Part shown: piece after piece, positions 5,326 through 10,265 of the stretch | How the letters are laid out: every line of letters starts with the position of its first letter | Numbering within the stretch: the stretch's first letter is position 1 | NCBI GenBank assembly: GCA_913059105.1 | Contig: CAJXRL010000076.1 | Span: 1-10,265, forward strand | Direction of reading: 5' to 3' | Length of the DNA stretch: 10,265 nt | Source: an uncultured Flavobacteriales bacterium | Lineage (GTDB): Bacteria > Bacteroidota > Bacteroidia > Flavobacteriales_E > Vicingaceae | The notes under the pieces: generated by a model | Told to the model about the DNA's origin: nothing | Databases searched by the model: none | What the model saw: the letters and a program-made list of their open reading frames with translations, nothing else | Program-made: the position numbers and the translations under genes

Positions 5326-7275
5326 ATGAGTAAAAAAACAGTTTGGCACAAAGTGCTTGAAGATAAAGGACAACTTCCAGAAGGAAGAGTTATGACAGTA
5401 ACGGCAGAACATCATGGAATATGTCTAACGCATTTTGACGGTAAGTTTTCTGCACTAGAGAATCGCTGCCCTCATCAGGGCGGGCCTTTAGGAGAAGGAT
5501 CAATAGAAGGAGGAATGCTACGATGCCCTTGGCATGGTTGGGATTTCAATCCTTGTACGGGTTTACCTCCAGGTGGATTTGATGATGGGGTGCCTACTTT
5601 TCAAGTAAGGGAAGAAAAAGATGCCATTTATGTCGGAATTGAAGAAGAGGAAGCTCATGTAGAAACGGTTTCGGATGTCATGATAGAAACCATGGTTAAT
5701 TGGGGAGTAAATGCTGTTTTCGGAATGGTAGGTCACAGTAACCTAGGCGTAGCAGATGCTATGAAAAGGCAAGAAGAAAAAGGAAACTTAAGATTTTTTG
5801 GAATCAGACATGAAGGTGCAGCAGCTTTTGCAGCATCGGCTTACGGAAAATTGACTGGAAAACCTGCTGCTTGTTTTGCAATCGCAGGACCAGGTTCAAC
5901 AAACCTATTCACTGGCCTTTGGGATGCAAAAGTTGATCGTGCCCCTATCATCGCATTAACTGGTCAAGTCGATACTCAGGTAATTGGAACTGGAGCTTTT
6001 CAAGAAGTAGATTTAGTAAAAGCTTTTCAAACAGTTGCTGACTTTAATCATGGCGTTCAAGAACACAGCAAACATGCTGAGTTAATGACACGAGCGATAA
6101 AACATGCGATTATCAATAGAGATGTGTCGCACATTACTTTTCCAGATGAAGTACAGATCTTACCAAAGCCTGAGAACGAAAAAGCACAAACTCCAGAAGG
6201 AAGAATTACTCCTTTTGACATTACTCCGCCAAGGGAAATGATGGAAAAGGCAAAGGAGATGATTGTTAAAGCAGACAGACCTGCCATTATTGTAGGACAT
6301 GGAGCCAAATTCAACATGAAAAGCATCATGGCTTTTGCGGAAATGATGAATTGTCCGGTAATTACAACGTTCAAAGCAAAAGGACTGCTATCAGACCATC
6401 ATGCATTGGGTTGTGGGGTTTTGGGAAGAAGCGGTACACCAATCGCTTCTTGGTTTATGAATGAAAGCGACTTGTTAATCGTATTTGGGTCTTCTTTCTC
6501 AAATCACACTGGAATTACACCGAAAAAGCCAACAATACAAGTAGATTTTGATCCATTAACGCTTAGTAAATTTCACAAAGTTGATGCTGCCTTATGGGGA
6601 GAAATTGGAGTTACCGCGAATCTTTTCATGGACGAATTAAAAGGAAAGTTATCGACCGTTGATAGAAGAGAAGAAATAGCGGAAAGATGGAGAATCTGGA
6701 GAGAAGAGAAAGAAAGCAGAATGCTAGACGATAAAGGGGAAGGAATAAGTTCCATCGCCGTATTTGAAGCCATGAATAAGATTACCCCCGAAGATGCTAT
6801 TATTACAGTAGATGTTGGAAACAACGCCTATTCTTTTGGTCGATACTTTGAATGTAAACAGCAATCCATTTTAATGTCGGGCTATTTAGGTTCTATTGGT
6901 TTTGCTTTACCTGCAGCTATGGGAGCTTGGGCAGCTGAAGGTGATAAAAGGCCAGTTTGGTCGGTTTCTGGAGATGGAGGTTTAGGGCAATACCTTGCCG
7001 AAATAACTACTTTGGTTAAATACAACATGCCAATCAAACACATTTTATTGAACAACTCTGAATTGGGGAAGATTTCGAAAGAACAAAAGGCTGCAGAGTT
7101 TGACGTTTGGACAACTCAATTGCACAATCCAAATTTTGCAGACTTTGCCACAAACTGCGGCGCTTTAGGAATTCGTGTCGAAAAACGAGAAGATTTAGAC
7201 GCAGCAATGGAAAAAATTGCAGCGCACGACGGACCTGCTCTTCTGGATATTGTTTGTGATTCATCCTTAATATAA
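5326..7275 (+). CDS. Rieske [2Fe-2S] / thiamine-pyrophosphate enzyme fusion (pyruvate oxidase/acetolactate synthase-like)
   Basis: This 649-residue protein has a fused architecture. Residues 1-110 are a Rieske domain with C48-x-H50 and C67-x2-H70 followed by GWDF. Residues about 112-645 are a complete TPP enzyme. The N-terminal pyrimidine-binding domain carries the catalytic glutamate in RHEGAAAFAASAYGKLTG (E163) and AGPGSTNLFTGLWDA. The central domain (about 300-440, with PAIIVGHGAKF) follows. The C-terminal pyrophosphate domain has the classic GDG (549-551) to NN (576-577) Mg/TPP motif. Members of this superfamily decarboxylate 2-oxoacids such as pyruvate; in pyruvate oxidases the electrons pass to FAD and then to quinone or oxygen. 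I infer that the fused Rieske centre serves as an electron acceptor or donor for this reaction. The substrate is not determinable, and FAD use is not proven. It lies 2 bp before the K+ channel gene and shares its Rieske-plus-enzyme plan with the product of 2424-4034. Confidence 0.93.
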   Translation: MSKKTVWHKVLEDKGQLPEGRVMTVTAEHHGICLTHFDGKFSALENRCPHQGGPLGEGSIEGGMLRCPWHGWDFNPCTGLPPGGFDDGVPTFQVREEKDAIYVGIEEEEAHVETVSDVMIETMVNWGVNAVFGMVGHSNLGVADAMKRQEEKGNLRFFGIRHEGAAAFAASAYGKLTGKPAACFAIAGPGSTNLFTGLWDAKVDRAPIIALTGQVDTQVIGTGAFQEVDLVKAFQTVADFNHGVQEHSKHAELMTRAIKHAIINRDVSHITFPDEVQILPKPENEKAQTPEGRITPFDITPPREMMEKAKEMIVKADRPAIIVGHGAKFNMKSIMAFAEMMNCPVITTFKAKGLLSDHHALGCGVLGRSGTPIASWFMNESDLLIVFGSSFSNHTGITPKKPTIQVDFDPLTLSKFHKVDAALWGEIGVTANLFMDELKGKLSTVDRREEIAERWRIWREEKESRMLDDKGEGISSIAVFEAMNKITPEDAIITVDVGNNAYSFGRYFECKQQSILMSGYLGSIGFALPAAMGAWAAEGDKRPVWSVSGDGGLGQYLAEITTLVKYNMPIKHILLNNSELGKISKEQKAAEFDVWTTQLHNPNFADFATNCGALGIRVEKREDLDAAMEKIAAHDGPALLDIVCDSSLI

Positions 7276-7277
7276 TA

Positions 7278-7925
7278 ATGAAAATCTTAAAACATCACCT
7301 TCAAGAGCGCAAATTTCTATTTGTGCTTTTGTCGTTGGTGAATTTTTTACTCACACCAATTCACCTCTTAATTTTTAGTTCAATACCTGCCTTAATTGTG
7401 GTGATCAACTTTAGTTTGGTCATCCTCGCTGGTATCAGTATCTGTAAAGAGGAGAGATTTAAAGTCATCTATTATGCTATAGCTGTTGTTACTCTAATCA
7501 TCATTTGGTTAGAATACATGTCCGTCGGTAATTTCAACCTGCATGTCGCAAGGCTTATTGCATCGCTCTTTTTCTTTTCTTTTTTGTGTTTTATGATGAT
7601 TAAAGATTTGGTTCAATCTAAGTTCTTTGACCTTCAAAGCATACTAGGTGCTGTAGCAGGCTATCTATTTATCGGTTTGATTGGTGGAATTATCTTTGAA
7701 TTTATCGATACTGTTCTACCCAGATCATTTTCCCATGGAGAAGCAATAGGAGGATACATTTATTACTATTTCAGTTTTATAAGCATAACTACAGTAGGTT
7801 ATGGCGACATTACACCAATTACACCACAAGCACAATCAGTAACTTTAATTATGAGTATTATAGGTCAGTTCTACTTGGCGATCGTGGTAGCGTTATTTGT
7901 AGGAAAGTATTTAAATAAAAAATAA
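7278..7925 (+). CDS. Six-helix potassium channel (Ion_trans_2 pore)
   Basis: This 215-residue integral membrane protein has hydrophobic segments at about 12-33, 35-55, 62-80, 90-108 and 120-142, a pore loop, and a final helix at about 185-210. The pore carries the K+ selectivity filter TTVGYGD (171-177), directly preceded by a pore helix (YYYFSFISI) as in KcsA and MthK. There is no arginine-rich S4 segment, so it is probably not voltage-gated in the Kv manner, and no cytoplasmic RCK/TrkA domain follows (the chain ends at YLNKK). It acts in the inner membrane to conduct K+. It starts 2 bp after the Rieske/TPP gene and lies 5 bp before a cation/proton antiporter gene, so the pair probably adjusts K+ and pH when the operon is active. 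Gating ligands are unknown. Confidence 0.93.
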   Translation: MKILKHHLQERKFLFVLLSLVNFLLTPIHLLIFSSIPALIVVINFSLVILAGISICKEERFKVIYYAIAVVTLIIIWLEYMSVGNFNLHVARLIASLFFFSFLCFMMIKDLVQSKFFDLQSILGAVAGYLFIGLIGGIIFEFIDTVLPRSFSHGEAIGGYIYYYFSFISITTVGYGDITPITPQAQSVTLIMSIIGQFYLAIVVALFVGKYLNKK

Positions 7926-7930
7926 CAATT

Positions 7931-9163
7931 ATGTTTCAAGCTTTTAGTATTCTATTCTTGGTTTCTGCATTCATGAGTTATATCAACTATCGTTGGATAA
8001 AACTTCCCAATACCATTGGATTAATGATCTTGGGTCTGTTAGTCGCTTTCATAATTATTTTTTCCAAGAACTATTTCCCAGATCTTTATGCCTTTTTCTG
8101 CGGGCTTATTATTGATGCAGACTTCAAAACTTTATTGTTAGATGTAATGTTAAGCTTCATGCTATTTGCAGGGGCTATGCATGTAAATATTCAGGACCTT
8201 GCCAAAGAGAAAATTCCAGTCATTTTATTTGCAAGTCTTGGAGTTTTGATTTCGACCGCAATCGTTGGTTCTCTATTATGGATTATTGCTCCATTTGCCG
8301 GAATATCAGTTCCTTTAATACATTGTTTGTTGTTTGGAGCACTCATTTCTCCCACCGACCCAATTGCAGTAATAGCCATCTTAAAGAGTGCAGGAGTAAG
8401 TAAAAGTTTAGAACTAAAAATAGAAGGAGAATCCTTATTTAATGATGGTGTTGGTGTTGTCGTCTTTTCGGGAATTCTACTTTTATTGGGTACAATGGAA
8501 GGTGCAGAAGCTATTGCCAATGAAGTTGGTTACCTCTTTCTTGAAGAAGCTGTAGGAGGAATCGTTTATGGGATAATTCTAGGGTTCATAGGCTATTTCC
8601 TAATGAAATCTATTAAAGAGAATCCACAACTAGTGGTAATGATTAGTCTTAGTATAGCCATGGGAGGTTATGCGGTAGCTTCTCTAATTCATGTTTCCGG
8701 TCCTCTTGCCATGGTAGTAACCGGATTAATAATCGGTAATAAATTCAATGTAAAAGAAAATATAGGAGAAGCAAGAAGTTTGTTAAACAATACCTGGGAA
8801 GTATTAGATGAAGTTATGAATGGAATTCTATTTCTCTTAATTGGTCTCTACATTCATATTTTAGAATTTAATCTAACATTCTTTTATTTAGGTCTAGCTT
8901 CTATTGTAGTTGTGCTAATTGCTCGTTTTATTTCGGTATTTATTCCAATATCCTTATTGAGACATCAAGGAGATAAATTAAAAACGACAACCGTATTAAG
9001 TTGGGGTGGTTTACGTGGTGGAATATCACTTGCTTTAGCTATTTCGTTACCACTAGGAACATCAAACGAACTTATTTTATTTATTACCTATACAGTAGTT
9101 ATTTTCTCTGTTCTTTTTCAAGGATTGAGCATCGGTTCTTTGGTTAAAAAAATTAACATTTAA
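7931..9163 (+). CDS. CPA1-family Na+(K+)/H+ antiporter (NhaP-like)
   Basis: This 410-residue inner-membrane protein has about 12 hydrophobic helices. The hallmark CPA1 motifs are present: FAGAMHV in the third or fourth helix, GALISPTDPIAV (136-147), and GESLFNDGVGVVVF (166-179), whose Asn171-Asp172 pair is the ion-binding ND site of electroneutral exchangers. WGGLRGGISLALA is near the C-terminus. The family exchanges Na+ or K+ for H+ across the inner membrane. There is no large cytoplasmic C-terminal domain. The length is in the usual range of compact bacterial members. It is the last gene of the tight block, 5 bp after the K+ channel gene, and is followed by 72 bp without a strong terminator. 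Ion preference (Na+ or K+) cannot be decided from the sequence; the neighbouring K+ channel makes K+/H+ exchange plausible. Confidence 0.93.
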   Translation: MFQAFSILFLVSAFMSYINYRWIKLPNTIGLMILGLLVAFIIIFSKNYFPDLYAFFCGLIIDADFKTLLLDVMLSFMLFAGAMHVNIQDLAKEKIPVILFASLGVLISTAIVGSLLWIIAPFAGISVPLIHCLLFGALISPTDPIAVIAILKSAGVSKSLELKIEGESLFNDGVGVVVFSGILLLLGTMEGAEAIANEVGYLFLEEAVGGIVYGIILGFIGYFLMKSIKENPQLVVMISLSIAMGGYAVASLIHVSGPLAMVVTGLIIGNKFNVKENIGEARSLLNNTWEVLDEVMNGILFLLIGLYIHILEFNLTFFYLGLASIVVVLIARFISVFIPISLLRHQGDKLKTTTVLSWGGLRGGISLALAISLPLGTSNELILFITYTVVIFSVLFQGLSIGSLVKKINI

Positions 9164-9235
9164 TAACTTGATTGGACTTTATAAGAAAATAGTGATTCAG
9201 CAAAAACTCTAATTTTAAGGCTCAATATATACAAC

Positions 9236-10227
9236 ATGACGGTTTTATTTATGCCAGATATTTCAGGGTTTACCTCTTTTGTTAAGGAGGTAGAAATAAG
9301 GCATTCTAAACACATTATTACGGAGCTATTAGAATTGCTAATCAAAGAGAACCAAAATAGCTTTGAACTAGCAGAAATTGAAGGTGACGCATTATTTTAC
9401 TATAAATCGGAGAAAAATAGTAGTCCAAAAAAGTTAATTGATACAATCCATTCCATGTATCAAAAATTTCATGCTCATCTTGATCTATACCGCTTTAAGA
9501 GGGTATGTAATTGTGGGGCATGTTCGAAAGCAAATGAATTAGAAATTAAATTTGTCATTCATGTTGGAGAAACAGAGATGATAGAATTGAATGGAACCAA
9601 AAAACCTTTTGGCCCGGAAGTAATTACCCTCCATCGATTATTAAAGAATAAAGTAAATACAAATGAGTATATCCTATTCAGCGAAGATTATTGGATCAAA
9701 AATAAATTACAAATTCAAGAAAAATTAGGAGAAGAGTCTCAATCGATACAAGATGAATTTGATTTTGGCAATTACAGCTATGTTAATTATAAGCTAGAAA
9801 GAAAAGTTAATCAAGAAACAAAAGCGTCAGAAATGCCACAGCTTGACGGAATTACTCCCTTAAAATTGGACACCTTAATTAAAGCTGACCCAAATGACAT
9901 CTTCCAATATGTTGTGGATTTTAGTAAAAGGATAGAATGGAATCCAGGATTAGAAGATTTAAAATATGATCCTAAAAGTTTAAATGGTCTAGGAAGAAAC
10001 CATACTTGTGTAATCAATGGAAAAAATGTAGACATAAAAACCATTTTCGCCAATACCAGTAGTCAAGAACTAATTTATATTGAAGAAACATTTGATGTTC
10101 CATTTTTGGATTCGCTTATTACTTTATTTAGAATTACATCTGAAAAAGAATTTTCTAAATTAGAGGTTGAAGTCTATTTAAAAGCCAATAAAATAATAGG
10201 AAAAGTAATGCGCCCATTAATTAAGAT
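9236..10227 (+). CDS. DUF2652 cyclase-like domain + SRPBCC domain protein, 3' truncated
   Basis: This frame is open to the window end with no stop. Native coding ends at 10227 after 330 codons, because the adapter begins at 10228; read through the adapter it gives the contaminant peptide CLLYTSPSPRD. Residues 1-185 match my knowledge of DUF2652, a family related to class III nucleotide cyclases. FMPDISGFTSFV (5-16) and EIEGDAL (47-53) supply two aspartates (D8, D51) at positions of the cyclase metal ligands. KFVIHVGE and FGPEVITLHRLL (125-136) follow the cyclase-type pattern. A CNCGAC cysteine group (91-96) is present. Residues about 205-330 look like a SRPBCC/START-type ligand-binding fold (LIKADPNDIFQYVVDFSKRIEWNPG). 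Cyclase activity is not established. The start at 9236 keeps the VLFMPDISGF strand. A 72-bp gap separates it from the antiporter gene, so it may or may not share the operon transcript. Confidence 0.82.
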
Positions 10228-10265
10228 CTGTCTCTTATACACATCTCCGAGCCCACGAGACAGGC
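10228..10265 (+). other. Nextera P7-side adapter (artefact)
   Basis: CTGTCTCTTATACACATCT (10228-10246) is the reverse-complement Tn5 mosaic end, CCGAGCCCACGAGAC (10247-10261) is the Nextera read-2 adapter, and AGGC (10262-10265) is the start of an i7 index. It truncates the 9236 gene and has no biological meaning. Confidence 0.99.

Noticed and set aside
9140..9160. Inverted repeat GTTAA-AAAAA-TTAAC at the end of the antiporter gene as a terminator
   Set aside because: Only a 5-bp AT-only-rich stem inside the coding sequence with no T tract after it; too weak.
9210..9217. TAATTTTA as a -7 promoter element for the DUF2652 gene
   Set aside because: It lacks the final G, and there is no TTG at the standard spacing; AT-rich DNA gives such matches by chance.
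50..10227. CRISPR array, insertion sequence or phage attachment site, including integration at the tRNA-Arg gene
   Set aside because: No direct-repeat array, transposase, integrase or duplicated tRNA 3' end was seen.

Overview
The window looks like one tagmented library molecule. Bases 1-49 are the end of an Illumina P5 primer, an 8-base index, the Nextera read-1 adapter and the Tn5 mosaic end. Bases 10228-10265 are the opposite mosaic end, the read-2 adapter and the first bases of an i7 index. Native DNA is therefore 50-10227 (10,178 bp), and both terminal genes are cut. The native DNA is AT-rich, its genes lack strong Shine-Dalgarno sites, and it carries Bacteroidota-type promoters (TTG-N19-TAnnTTTG). 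Together with the protein types (Sec-signal outer-membrane barrels, a DUF2652 protein, a Bacteroidota-style Crp/Fnr regulator) this points to Bacteroidota, most likely a Flavobacteriia-like lineage. All genes lie on the + strand.

Layout. 50-344 is the C-terminal end of an inward-rectifier (KirBac-type) potassium channel. 470-543 is tRNA-Arg(ACG) with its own promoter and an intrinsic terminator at 555-585. 620-1651 encodes a secreted, probably outer-membrane beta-barrel protein. At 1721-1750 a perfect Bacteroidota promoter abuts the start codon of a Crp/Fnr regulator (1756-2427), which heads a tight block of seven genes ending at 9163. In that block all gaps are 12 bp or less and two gene pairs overlap by 4 bp. 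After the regulator come a Rieske/glutamate-synthase fusion (2424-4034), an unrecognised 246-residue cytoplasmic protein (4047-4787), a small outer-membrane barrel protein (4784-5314), a Rieske/thiamine-pyrophosphate-enzyme fusion (5326-7275), a six-helix K+ channel (7278-7925) and a CPA1 cation/proton antiporter (7931-9163). Finally 9236-10227 (cut by the adapter) encodes a DUF2652 cyclase-like domain followed by a SRPBCC domain.

The most interesting content is the operon. Two different flavoenzyme/TPP-enzyme scaffolds have each acquired an N-terminal Rieske [2Fe-2S] domain, and they sit together under a Crp/Fnr regulator with two dedicated accessory proteins and a K+/H+ transport pair. I infer an uncharacterised redox pathway using Rieske-mediated electron transfer and coupled to ion homeostasis. 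The substrates cannot be read from the sequence. The other K+ channel upstream and the cyclase-like protein downstream may belong to the same physiological theme, but they are not clearly in the same transcript.
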